Shown here: piece by piece, positions 1 through 5,271 of the stretch
How the letters are laid out: each line of letters begins with the position of its first letter
How positions within the stretch are numbered: position 1 is the stretch's first letter
Made by a program: the position numbers and the translations under genes
The notes under the pieces: model-generated
The model's input: only the letters and a program-made list of their open reading frames with translations
What the model was told of the DNA's origin: nothing
The model's database searches: none
Source of the DNA: an uncultured Eubacteriales bacterium
Lineage (GTDB): Bacteria; Bacillota_A; Clostridia; Christensenellales; Aristaeellaceae
Reading direction: 5' to 3'
DNA length: 5,781 nt
NCBI GenBank assembly: GCA_900313545.1
Contig: OMRS01000233.1
Location: 1-5,781 of the forward strand

Positions 1-16
1 CGGCCCCTCTCCATCT

Positions 17-47
17 AAAAAAGGGAGAGCCGGGGAACAGCTCTCCC
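17..47 (-). terminator. Intrinsic terminator of the solute-binding protein gene
   Basis: Read on the minus strand, GGGAGAGC (40-47) pairs perfectly with GCTCTCCC (23-30) around a 9-base loop, and six T follow (17-22). The AA before the stem can also pair with the first two T. This is a textbook rho-independent terminator about 40 bases after the stop codon, and it closes the lipoprotein transcription unit. Confidence 0.93.
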
Positions 48-63
48 TTCCGTGGTCTTGTCC

Positions 64-86
64 GACGGGGGCCCCTTCGGGGCGTC
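64..86. repeat. Short GC-rich inverted repeat just after the lipoprotein stop codon
   Basis: On the minus strand GACGCCCC folds back through a GAA loop on GGGG and CGTC, with a CCCC bulge on the 3' side. On the plus strand the apex is C-TTCG-G, the stable UUCG tetraloop form. No T-run follows on either strand, so it is not itself a terminator. It may protect the 3' end of the message or be incidental in GC-rich DNA. Confidence 0.35.
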
Positions 87-88
87 CC

Positions 89-1126
89 TCAGTACTTCCA
101 CCTGTCCAGCAGCTCCTGCTTGTACTGATCGTCAAACAGGCCCTTCATGGGGATCTCCTCATAGTGCTCCGGATAGCCGGGGATCTGGGAGGCGGGCATC
201 TCGGCGTAGATCCTGTCCGGATTGAACCTTGCGCACTGCTTTTTGTTCAGCTCGCCGTACAGGAAGGAAAACACGTCCTTCACGGCAGCCCTTGTCTCAT
301 GCCCCGAGATCATGCCCATGGTGAACAGGTCGTAGGCCAGCCCCTGCGCGGGGGTCACCACCGTGAGCCCCTCATTTTCATTGGCGCAGTTCACGCACTG
401 CCACAAAAGGCCGTAGGCGATGGCCACATCCCCCCGGACCGCGGCCTTCGCGGGCGCGGAGCCGGAGGTGGTGTACTCCTTGATGTTCGGGTTCAGCATA
501 TCAAAATACCCCATGCCGGCCTCCTCGCCAAGGAGGCTGATCATGCCGCTGTAGTAGCTGTACCCGGTCCCGGAGGACCTGGGACTCGGCATGGCGATGA
601 GGCCCCGGTAGGCCTCCCCCAGCATGTCGTCATACGTCCGGGGAACGGGCAGCTGCTTTTCCTCCAGTTCCCGGGTGTTCACCAGGAAGGCGCCTGCGGT
701 CTTGCCGTTGACCGCGTACCTGTGGTGCCGCTGCGTGTACCCGGTGACGGAGGGATCGTAAATGGAAAAATCGTATGCGGACAGGTCCGCGAAAAGATCG
801 GGACTGGAGCGCAGGAGGATTTCCGCGTTCACGACCTCCAGATCATAGAAGATGTCACAGTCGCCGTTTTTGCCCTCCGCCTGCAGCCGGGACAGCAGCT
901 GTCCGGTTCCCAGGGACTGGATCACGATGTCCACTGCGGGGAACCGCCCTTGCAGCTCCTCCTGAAGATAGGCGATCCGTTCATCTTCAGCGGCCGTATA
1001 GATCACCACCCGCTCCGGTTTGCCGGAAGGGGCACCTGCCGTGGATGCCGGCTTCTGTCCCGCGCATCCGGAAAGCCCCAGCGCCGCGCAAAGCAGCAGG
1101 GCAAGGGCGCAAATTGCCTTTTTCAT
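89..1126 (-). CDS. ABC-type extracellular solute-binding lipoprotein
   Basis: 345-residue predicted lipoprotein that would capture a solute at the outer membrane face and pass it to an ABC importer. Residues 1-20 form a signal peptide (MKK, then a hydrophobic core) ending in lipobox LSG-C21, so C21 should be lipidated. A short Ala/Ser/Gly/Pro linker (22-37) leads to the mature domain. That domain opens with VVIYTAAEDE (40-49) and carries LGTGQLL (72-78), PSPRSSGTGY (180-189) and the Gly-Asp-Val-Ala-Ile-Ala-Tyr-Gly stretch (232-239). These are typical of the iron / 2-aminoethylphosphonate / polyamine-like binding-protein group. The paired C-terminal tyrosines of ferric-binding proteins are not evident, so iron is not assured; the ligand is unknown. 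A CVNC pair (C244, C247) is unusual and might form a disulfide. GAGGAG (1134-1139) lies 7 bases before the ATG. The gene has its own promoter and terminator, and no permease or ATPase gene is visible, so it looks like an orphan binding protein. Confidence 0.88.
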   Translation of the reverse strand: MKKAICALALLLCAALGLSGCAGQKPASTAGAPSGKPERVVIYTAAEDERIAYLQEELQGRFPAVDIVIQSLGTGQLLSRLQAEGKNGDCDIFYDLEVVNAEILLRSSPDLFADLSAYDFSIYDPSVTGYTQRHHRYAVNGKTAGAFLVNTRELEEKQLPVPRTYDDMLGEAYRGLIAMPSPRSSGTGYSYYSGMISLLGEEAGMGYFDMLNPNIKEYTTSGSAPAKAAVRGDVAIAYGLLWQCVNCANENEGLTVVTPAQGLAYDLFTMGMISGHETRAAVKDVFSFLYGELNKKQCARFNPDRIYAEMPASQIPGYPEHYEEIPMKGLFDDQYKQELLDRWKY

Positions 1127-1190
1127 CCAAACACTCCTCGTCTCCTGCCGGGCTTCCGGTCATCCCTCTTCCCCGGCGGGCAGGCCTTAG

Positions 1191-1223
1191 TTCATCCACC
1201 CGGTCAAGCATCTCCGGGATGAA
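1191..1223 (-). promoter_or_regulatory. Hairpin at the predicted 5' end of the lipoprotein mRNA
   Basis: On the minus strand TTCATC is followed by CCGG, a 10-base loop, CCGG, a 3-base bulge (GTG) and GATGAA, giving about 10 pairs. It begins within a few bases of the transcription start expected from the -10 box. It could stabilise the 5' end of the mRNA or, as DNA, be an operator overlapping +1. I do not recognise it as a known riboswitch. The remaining leader (1127-1190) has only a weak second stem (CCTG/CAGG plus CCGGG/CCCGG) ahead of the ribosome binding site. Confidence 0.5.
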
Positions 1224-1227
1224 CAGG

Positions 1228-1256
1228 AGTATACGGCAAAAACGGGAAACTGTCCA
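1228..1256 (-). promoter_or_regulatory. Sigma-A type promoter for the solute-binding lipoprotein gene
   Basis: Minus strand: -35 TGGACA (1251-1256; consensus TTGACA), exactly 17 bases, then -10 TATACT (1228-1233; consensus TATAAT). Each box differs from consensus at one position. Transcription should start near 1220-1224, leaving a leader of roughly 95 bases before the ATG at 1126. The DNA just upstream is A/T-rich for this genome and could act as an UP element. Confidence 0.82.
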
Positions 1257-1265
1257 GTCCGTTCC

Positions 1266-1300
1266 GTTCAATTTTTCCTGCAAAAGTTTGGAAATTGAAC
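1266..1300. repeat. 9-bp perfect inverted repeat upstream of the -35 box (candidate operator)
   Basis: GTTCAATTT (1266-1274) and AAATTGAAC (1292-1300) are perfect inverted copies separated by 17 bases. Two more pairs (CC/GG) can be added if a TT bulge is allowed. It lies about 10 bases upstream of the -35 box, roughly -45 to -79 from the predicted start. No T-run follows on either strand, which argues against a terminator. It is strikingly AT-rich within a GC-rich gap. A regulator site is the best reading; an incidental RNA hairpin in the 3' trailer of the upstream gene is the alternative. Confidence 0.55.
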
Positions 1301-1302
1301 AT

Positions 1303-1355
1303 CCCTTTCCCGACGCCCCCCCTGTCCGCATTTTCCCCCCGCGGAACCCTCCCCC
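1303..1355 (-). other. G-run cluster in the gap after the nucleotidyltransferase gene (possible G-quadruplex)
   Basis: The minus strand carries G-runs at 1351-1355 (5), 1347-1349 (3), 1335-1340 (6), 1316-1322 (7), 1309-1311 (3) and 1303-1305 (3). The last three alone satisfy a four-tract motif, if the 7-G run is split as GGG-G-GGG, with loops of 1, 4 and 3 bases. The cluster is on the strand that would be the RNA of a read-through transcript from the upstream gene. No intrinsic terminator with a T-run is seen after that gene. Confidence 0.45.
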
Positions 1356-1369
1356 TTCCGGAGTGCGGG

Positions 1370-2266
1370 TCACACCTCGTAGGTCCTGTCGATGGCCTTC
1401 AGCTCCTTGAAGGTGTCGATCTCCACGATATCCTGCTCCGTGCACGGCAGCACCTCGACCTGGTAGTGCTCCTTCCTGTACACCAGCGGGACCTGCTCCC
1501 AGTACCTTTCCCTGCCGCCGGGGGACCGGAACACCTCCTGGATGTCCTGGCTCAGCCTGCGGCCGTCGTCCCCGTTCCAGTAGCTGATGCCCACCATCTG
1601 CCAGATGTCCTCCCCCTCCCCGCCGACCTTTTCCTCGACGATGATCCCGTCCTTTACCCGGAAGCACCAGTCATCGGAGCGGTCCTTCCGGATCGCCAGA
1701 AAGTCGGAGGAGTAGTGGTACTTCCGGATGATCTGCGGATTGTGGATCAGCAGGTCCGCCTCAAACACATAGGCATTGGACAGCAGGTCCCGGGCCACCA
1801 GGGCGCTGGAGATGTTGTTCGCCTCGTTGTAGAGCGGATTGTCGAGGAAGCGGATCCCCGGGTACCTGTAGAGGAGCTGGTCAAACTGTTCCCCGAGATA
1901 GCCGCGGACGATGACGATCTCCTCAATGCCGGCCTGAAGGCAGGCGTCGATCAGCCGGTCAATGATCCGGATCCCATGGACCCGGACCAGGGGCTTGGGC
2001 GTATTGAAGGTGATCGGAACCATCCGGCTGCCAAAGCCCGCCGCGATGAAGACGGCGCGCCTGGCCCTGTAGGGTTCAAGCGCCTCCAGCCCCGCCGGGG
2101 TGATGCTCCCGTCCTCGACAAACCCCAGGCCGGACAGCTCCCTGAGCACGCGGTTCACCGTTCCCAGGGAGTAGCCCGTGGCCTTTTCCAATTCCCGCTG
2201 CGTCAGCACCCCGCAGCGCGCGGCGAGCACTTCCAGCACGTCAAACTGTTTTCTAGTCAGTCCCAT
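1370..2266 (-). CDS. Winged-HTH / LicC-like nucleotidyltransferase fusion (probable cytidylyltransferase)
   Basis: 298 residues in two parts. Residues 1-66 look like a winged helix-turn-helix of MarR-like type: QFDVLEVLAARCG, a recognition region around LEKATGYSLGTVNRVLREL (26-44), and a wing around GFVEDGSITPAGLEAL. Residues 70-298 form a nucleotidyltransferase domain. It has the nucleotide loop AAGFGSRM (75-82), TPKPL (89-93), EADLL (169-173), likely metal-binding at D171, and EIDTFKELK (282-290), with D284 as a probable second metal ligand. NPLYNEANNISSAL (143-156) and the YW pair (229-230) resemble LicC phosphocholine cytidylyltransferase and its relative PntC, which activates 2-aminoethylphosphonate. 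The expected reaction is CTP plus a phospho-head-group giving a CDP-linked product and pyrophosphate; the substrate cannot be read from sequence. The HTH may sense product or control its own locus, which is inference. AAGGA (2274-2278) is 7 bases before the ATG. The gene starts 40 bases after rsmE with no clear promoter, so co-transcription is likely. No choline kinase or transporter partner is in view. Confidence 0.85.
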   Translation of the reverse strand: MGLTRKQFDVLEVLAARCGVLTQRELEKATGYSLGTVNRVLRELSGLGFVEDGSITPAGLEALEPYRARRAVFIAAGFGSRMVPITFNTPKPLVRVHGIRIIDRLIDACLQAGIEEIVIVRGYLGEQFDQLLYRYPGIRFLDNPLYNEANNISSALVARDLLSNAYVFEADLLIHNPQIIRKYHYSSDFLAIRKDRSDDWCFRVKDGIIVEEKVGGEGEDIWQMVGISYWNGDDGRRLSQDIQEVFRSPGGRERYWEQVPLVYRKEHYQVEVLPCTEQDIVEIDTFKELKAIDRTYEV

Positions 2267-2281
2267 CTGTCTTTCCTTCTT

Positions 2282-2300
2282 CCGGCCCGCATCCGGCCGG
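2282..2300 (-). repeat. Small hairpin between rsmE and the nucleotidyltransferase gene
   Basis: On the minus strand CCGGCC (2295-2300) pairs perfectly with GGCCGG (2282-2287) around a 7-base loop. It lies just upstream of the AAGGA ribosome binding site and is not followed by a T-run, so it is not an intrinsic terminator. It could insulate translation of the two genes or be chance in GC-rich DNA. Confidence 0.4.
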
Positions 2301-2306
2301 CTGTCC

Positions 2307-3032
2307 TCACATCTCTCCCGAAAGCGCCATCACCGCGGCAAGCGCCGCCAGGGCCGCCGTCTCCGTCCTGAGGATCCGCCTCCCCAGGGACACCGGCAGG
2401 GCGCCCGCCTGCCGAAGAAGCTCCACCTCGTTTTTTGAAATGCCCCCCTCCGGGCCGATGAGAAGTCCGATGCGCCCCTGGGGCTTCTCCCGCTTCGCCA
2501 ACGCCCCAGAGAGCCGGAGCCCGCTTTCCTCCTCCCAGGGGACCAGAAACAGGTCCAGGTCCCGCGCCATTTCCGCCGCCTCGGAAAGGGTACATATCCG
2601 GACCTCCGGGACCCGGCAGCGCCCGCTCTGCTTGACCGCCTCGCAGGCGATCTTCTGCCAGCGTTCCCGCTTTTTGTCCGCTTCGCGGCCGCCGATTTTC
2701 GCCACGCTCCGCTCCATGGCCACCGCGCAGATCCGGGCGGCGCCCAGCTCCGTGGCCTTCTGGATCACCCACTCCATCTTCTCCGCCTTGGGCAGCCCCT
2801 GGAAGAGGGTCACCTCCACCCCGGGCTCCGCAGACGGCAGGCGCCCCTGCAGGCGGCAGATGACGCGCTGGCCTTCGATGGAACAAATTTCAGCGGACCA
2901 TTTTTCCCCTTCCATCAGGAGCTCGGCCGCATCCCCCGCCTGCAGCCGGAGCACCCGCAGGGCATGAGGGACCTCCTCGGGCAAAAGCTCCGCCCGCCTG
3001 TCATCCAGCCTTCCGGCAAAAAACCTGTGCAT
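2307..3032 (-). CDS. rsmE: 16S rRNA (uracil1498-N3)-methyltransferase RsmE
   Basis: 241 residues, the usual length for this SPOUT-class enzyme, which uses S-adenosylmethionine to methylate U1498 of 16S rRNA in the 30S decoding region. The N-terminus MHRFF is typical and begins a PUA-like RNA-binding domain (about 1-70). The catalytic half shows KAEKMEWVIQKATELG (82-97), ERSV (107-110), RWQKIACEAVKQSGR (124-138), and the knot motifs IGPEGG (192-197) and SLGRRILRTETAAL (215-228), which form the methyl-donor pocket. The longer reading frame begins at 3065, but the ATG at 3032 gives the family N-terminus and overlaps the prmA stop in a TGATG arrangement. Only a weak AAAG precedes it, so translation is probably coupled to prmA. 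All key motifs are intact. Confidence 0.96.
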   Translation of the reverse strand: MHRFFAGRLDDRRAELLPEEVPHALRVLRLQAGDAAELLMEGEKWSAEICSIEGQRVICRLQGRLPSAEPGVEVTLFQGLPKAEKMEWVIQKATELGAARICAVAMERSVAKIGGREADKKRERWQKIACEAVKQSGRCRVPEVRICTLSEAAEMARDLDLFLVPWEEESGLRLSGALAKREKPQGRIGLLIGPEGGISKNEVELLRQAGALPVSLGRRILRTETAALAALAAVMALSGEM

Positions 3033-3979
3033 CACGCTTTCGGGCGGGCCGCAAGGCACACCCACTCTCCTTTTTCCAGTCTGCGCTCCACCTGATATCC
3101 CCCCTGCTCAAGGGCTGCAAGCACATCCCCCTCCCGCTCCCGGATGATCCCGGAGCAGATGAAGATGCCGTTTTTTCGAATGTGCTTTCTGGCCGGCGTG
3201 CACAGGTAGCAGATCACATCCGCGATGATGTTGGCCACCACCACGTCCGCCTGCTCCTCCGTCTTTTCAAGCAGATCCCCGTGGACGGTGCGCACGGTGC
3301 CGGCAAGCCCGTTCTTTTCGGTGTTTTCCCGGGCCACCCTCACCGCGTCCGGATCCAGGGCGATGGCCAGCACGTCCCCGGCCCCCAGACGCGCCGCGGC
3401 CAGGGCCAGGATCCCGCTGCCGCAGCCCACGTCGATGCAGCTGCATCCCGGGGTGATGTAGGTTTCCAGCTGCTCCATGCACATGCTGGTGGTCTCGTGG
3501 CTGCCCGTTCCGAAGGCCATCCCCGGATCCAGCGTGAGCACCAGATCGCCGGGCTGCTCCGCGTATGCTTCCCAGCTGGGCCGAACCACCAGGCGCCTGC
3601 CCACCCGGAAGGGCTTGTAATATTTTTTCCAGTTCTCCGCCCAGTCCTGGTCGCTGACGCTGCCGCAGGTCACCTCAAGGCTGCCCAGATCGAACCCGGG
3701 CAGGGAGGCCGCCAGGGCCTTCATCTTTTCCGTGAGCTCCTGGCGGACCTCACCGGGGGCGCGCACCGCTTCAAAATAGGCGGTGACCACCACATCCTCC
3801 GGCATGGACTCCAGAATATGCTCATCGAGCATGTCCCACATGCCGTCCTTCTTCTCGCTGCGCACCACATCCTGCCGGTCCTGCACCTGGGTTCCCCCGG
3901 CTCCGGCCTGCATCAGCACATCGCTCACCAGCTCCGCTCCGGAGGTGGTGGTGTGCACCTTGACTTCGTTCCAATCCAT
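3032..3979 (-). CDS. prmA: Ribosomal protein L11 methyltransferase PrmA
   Basis: 315 residues, typical of PrmA, the S-adenosylmethionine-dependent enzyme that trimethylates ribosomal protein L11. The N-terminal substrate-recognition domain (about 1-100) is followed by the linker motif DQDWAENWKKYYKPF (110-124). The Rossmann methyltransferase domain has the signature DPGMAFGTGSHETT (151-164), SAM-binding DVGCGSGI (183-190), the acidic loop ALDPDAV (207-213) and VVANII (247-252) in the active site. A reading frame extends ten codons further upstream, to 4009, but that region is inside the preceding terminator hairpin. AGGAGG (3985-3990) lies 5 bases before the ATG at 3979, so this start is preferred. 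The gene sits in the conserved Firmicute order after dnaJ and overlaps rsmE by one base. Confidence 0.97.
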   Translation of the reverse strand: MDWNEVKVHTTTSGAELVSDVLMQAGAGGTQVQDRQDVVRSEKKDGMWDMLDEHILESMPEDVVVTAYFEAVRAPGEVRQELTEKMKALAASLPGFDLGSLEVTCGSVSDQDWAENWKKYYKPFRVGRRLVVRPSWEAYAEQPGDLVLTLDPGMAFGTGSHETTSMCMEQLETYITPGCSCIDVGCGSGILALAAARLGAGDVLAIALDPDAVRVARENTEKNGLAGTVRTVHGDLLEKTEEQADVVVANIIADVICYLCTPARKHIRKNGIFICSGIIREREGDVLAALEQGGYQVERRLEKGEWVCLAARPKA

Positions 3980-3997
3980 CGGGTCCTCCTTAAAACG

Positions 3998-4029
3998 AAA
4001 AAGAAGCAAGGCGGTACCCGTCTCGCTTC
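3998..4029 (-). terminator. Terminator-like hairpin between dnaJ and prmA
   Basis: Minus strand: GAAGCGAGACGG (4018-4029) pairs with CCGCCTTGCTTC (4003-4014) around a 3-base loop, with one G-T wobble and one A-C mismatch in 12 positions. TTTTT (3998-4002) follows at once, and a second TTTT is at 3992-3995. It starts about a dozen bases after the dnaJ stop and ends against the prmA AGGAGG. It fits an intrinsic terminator, probably a leaky one that lowers prmA-rsmE expression relative to the chaperones. If complete, prmA would need a promoter inside dnaJ, and I saw no clear one. Confidence 0.75.
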
Positions 4030-4041
4030 TCCTTCCCGTGG

Positions 4042-5199
4042 TTATTTTTTCTCAAAAGGGTTTTTGACATTGTCCCGGATATAATCCCTGACCTGGTCGC
4101 CAAAGGACTTGCGCTTCTCGTACTCCCGTCCGTTCAGGGAATCCTCAAACTCCCGCAGCATCTGCTTCTGCTTTTCCGTCAGGTGCTTGGGGACCTCCAC
4201 GTGGACGGTGAAGAACAGGTCTCCCCGTCCGCTGCCCCGCAGCTGCTGGACGCCCTGGTTGCGGATGCGGAAGCTGGTCCCCTCCTGCGTTCCCGCGGGA
4301 ATCGCGTAGGAGGTGGTTCCCGAAAGGGTCGGCACGTCGATGTTGCCGCCCAGCGCCGCCTGGGAGAAGGAGATGGGCACGTCGCAGTAGAGGTCGAACC
4401 GGTCCCGCTTGAAGATGCGGGACGGGCGGACCTTGCTGACGATGTACAGATCTCCCGACGGGCCGCCGTTCTTGCCGGGCTGGCCCTCTCCGGGGATGGT
4501 CTTGAAGTTCATGCCGTCATCCACGCCGGCGGGCACATTGATGTTGACCGTCCGCGTGATCCGGGTGAATCCCGTGCCGGCGCACTTTCCGCAGCGCTCC
4601 TTGATGCTCTTGCCCCGGCCGCCGCAGGTGGGACAGGTCCGGGTGGTCTGCACCTGGCCGAAGGGGGAATTCATGGTCACCCGCTGCTGGCCCGTGCCGC
4701 CGCAGGTGGGACAGGTCACCGGCTGGGTCCCCGCCTTCGCGCCGGAGCCCTTGCAGGCATCGCACACCGCGTTGCGCTGGAACTTGAATTCCTTCTTGCA
4801 GCCGAAGGCCGCCTCCTCGAAGGACATCTCCAGATTGTACTGCAGGTCTTCGCCCCGGGTGGGGGCATTCTGGGTGCGGCGGCTGCGTCCCGAGCCAAAG
4901 CCGCCAAACATGTCAAAGATGTCCTCAAACCCGAATCCGCCAAAGCCGGCACCGCCGGCTCCGCCGCCCATGGGATCCTCGAACCCGAACTGGTCATAGC
5001 GGGCCTTCTTCTGAGGATCCGACAGCACCTCATACGCCTCATTGACTTCCTTGAAGCGCGCCTCGGCCCGCTTGTCATCCGGATGCAGGTCAGGATGGCA
5101 TTCCTTGGCTGCCTTGCGGTAGGCCTTTTTAATCTCATCCTCCGAAGCCCCCTTGGACACTCCCAGGACCTCGTAGTAATCTCGCTTGTTGTCTGCCAC
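4042..5199 (-). CDS. dnaJ: Chaperone protein DnaJ (Hsp40)
   Basis: 385-residue type I J-protein that delivers unfolded clients to DnaK and stimulates its ATPase. The J domain (about 5-70) carries the essential HPD at 35-37. A Gly/Phe-rich linker (about 71-104) contains the DIF motif (FEDIF, 91-95). The zinc domain has all four CxxCxGxG repeats (146-153, 163-170, 189-196, 203-210), so both zinc sites are intact. The C-terminal client-binding and dimerisation domains run from about 215 to 385. The longest frame begins with GTG at 5208, but a near-consensus ribosome binding site, AGGCGGTGA (5205-5213), overlaps that codon and sits 5 bases before a second GTG at 5199. That start yields the family-like N-terminus [14 protein letters not shown]. 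It follows dnaK by about 70 bases in the same direction. Heat-shock control by HrcA/CIRCE is usual for this operon, but the site lies outside the window. Confidence 0.97.
   Translation of the reverse strand: MADNKRDYYEVLGVSKGASEDEIKKAYRKAAKECHPDLHPDDKRAEARFKEVNEAYEVLSDPQKKARYDQFGFEDPMGGGAGGAGFGGFGFEDIFDMFGGFGSGRSRRTQNAPTRGEDLQYNLEMSFEEAAFGCKKEFKFQRNAVCDACKGSGAKAGTQPVTCPTCGGTGQQRVTMNSPFGQVQTTRTCPTCGGRGKSIKERCGKCAGTGFTRITRTVNINVPAGVDDGMNFKTIPGEGQPGKNGGPSGDLYIVSKVRPSRIFKRDRFDLYCDVPISFSQAALGGNIDVPTLSGTTSYAIPAGTQEGTSFRIRNQGVQQLRGSGRGDLFFTVHVEVPKHLTEKQKQMLREFEDSLNGREYEKRKSFGDQVRDYIRDNVKNPFEKK
4618..4717 (-). repeat. 22-bp direct repeat within the dnaJ zinc-finger region
   Basis: The same 22 bases occur at 4618-4639 and 4696-4717, offset by 78 bp (26 codons). 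On the minus strand they encode the TCPTCGG core of zinc repeats 2 and 3. Identity extends through synonymous positions, so the two repeats are more alike in DNA than protein conservation alone requires. This could reflect recent homogenisation or codon preference. It is part of the gene and not a mobile element. Confidence 0.8.
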
Positions 5200-5204
5200 A
5201 GCAG

Positions 5205-5213
5205 TCACCGCCT
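5205..5213 (-). promoter_or_regulatory. Ribosome binding site that decides the dnaJ start
   Basis: AGGCGGTGA on the minus strand matches the anti-Shine-Dalgarno complement AGGAGGTGA at 8 of 9 positions and ends 5 bases before GTG at 5199. The upstream in-frame GTG (5206-5208) is part of this site, so it is unlikely to be the initiation codon. Confidence 0.8.
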
Positions 5214-5230
5214 ATTCTTTACGCGCGCAG

Positions 5231-5256
5231 CCGCCGCCACGAATCCGTGACGGCGG
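5231..5256 (-). promoter_or_regulatory. Stable hairpin between dnaK and dnaJ
   Basis: On the minus strand CCGCCGTCACG (5246-5256) pairs with CGTGGCGGCGG (5231-5241) around a GATT loop, forming 11 pairs. The single imperfect position is a U-G wobble in minus-strand RNA but a C-A mismatch in plus-strand RNA, so the fold favours the operon transcript. No T-run follows, so it is not a typical terminator. It most likely acts as a stabiliser of the dnaK 3' end or a processing element that sets the dnaK:dnaJ ratio; this role is inferred. Confidence 0.7.
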
Positions 5257-5271
5257 TGCCGCATGTGTCTG

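Noticed and set aside
64..86. Plus-strand UUCG hairpin as terminator of a convergent gene
   Set aside because: No T-run follows on the plus strand, and no plus-strand gene is supported in the window.
164..1222. Long plus-strand open frame opposite the lipoprotein gene
   Set aside because: It is fully antisense to a gene with a clear signal peptide, ribosome binding site and terminator. Its product is His/Gly/Pro-rich with no recognisable domain, as expected from antisense frames in GC-rich DNA.
1330..1369. Possible terminator after the nucleotidyltransferase gene
   Set aside because: CCCGC/GCGGG and GGAA/TTCC can pair with a bulge, but the stem is followed by GGGAAAA rather than a T-run, so it is not an intrinsic terminator.
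987..1667. Minus-strand frame spanning the intergenic region and the ends of two genes
   Set aside because: It runs out of frame through both neighbouring genes and across the promoter and G-runs. The Gly/Arg-rich product is a frame-shift shadow.
1295..2371. Long plus-strand open frame opposite the nucleotidyltransferase gene
   Set aside because: It lies antisense to a gene with intact enzyme motifs; its low-complexity Pro/Val/Asp composition has no family features.
2257..2886. Minus-strand frame overlapping rsmE in another phase
   Set aside because: It is an out-of-phase reading of rsmE; the product is Gly/Arg/Pro-rich and has none of the enzyme motifs.
3182..4084. Plus-strand frame antisense to prmA
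   Set aside because: It is an antisense shadow of a well-conserved methyltransferase gene and has no ribosome binding site or domain support.
4183..5250. Plus-strand frame antisense to dnaJ
   Set aside because: The opposite strand encodes complete DnaJ with all signature motifs; this product is Ala/Gly/Leu-rich without family features.
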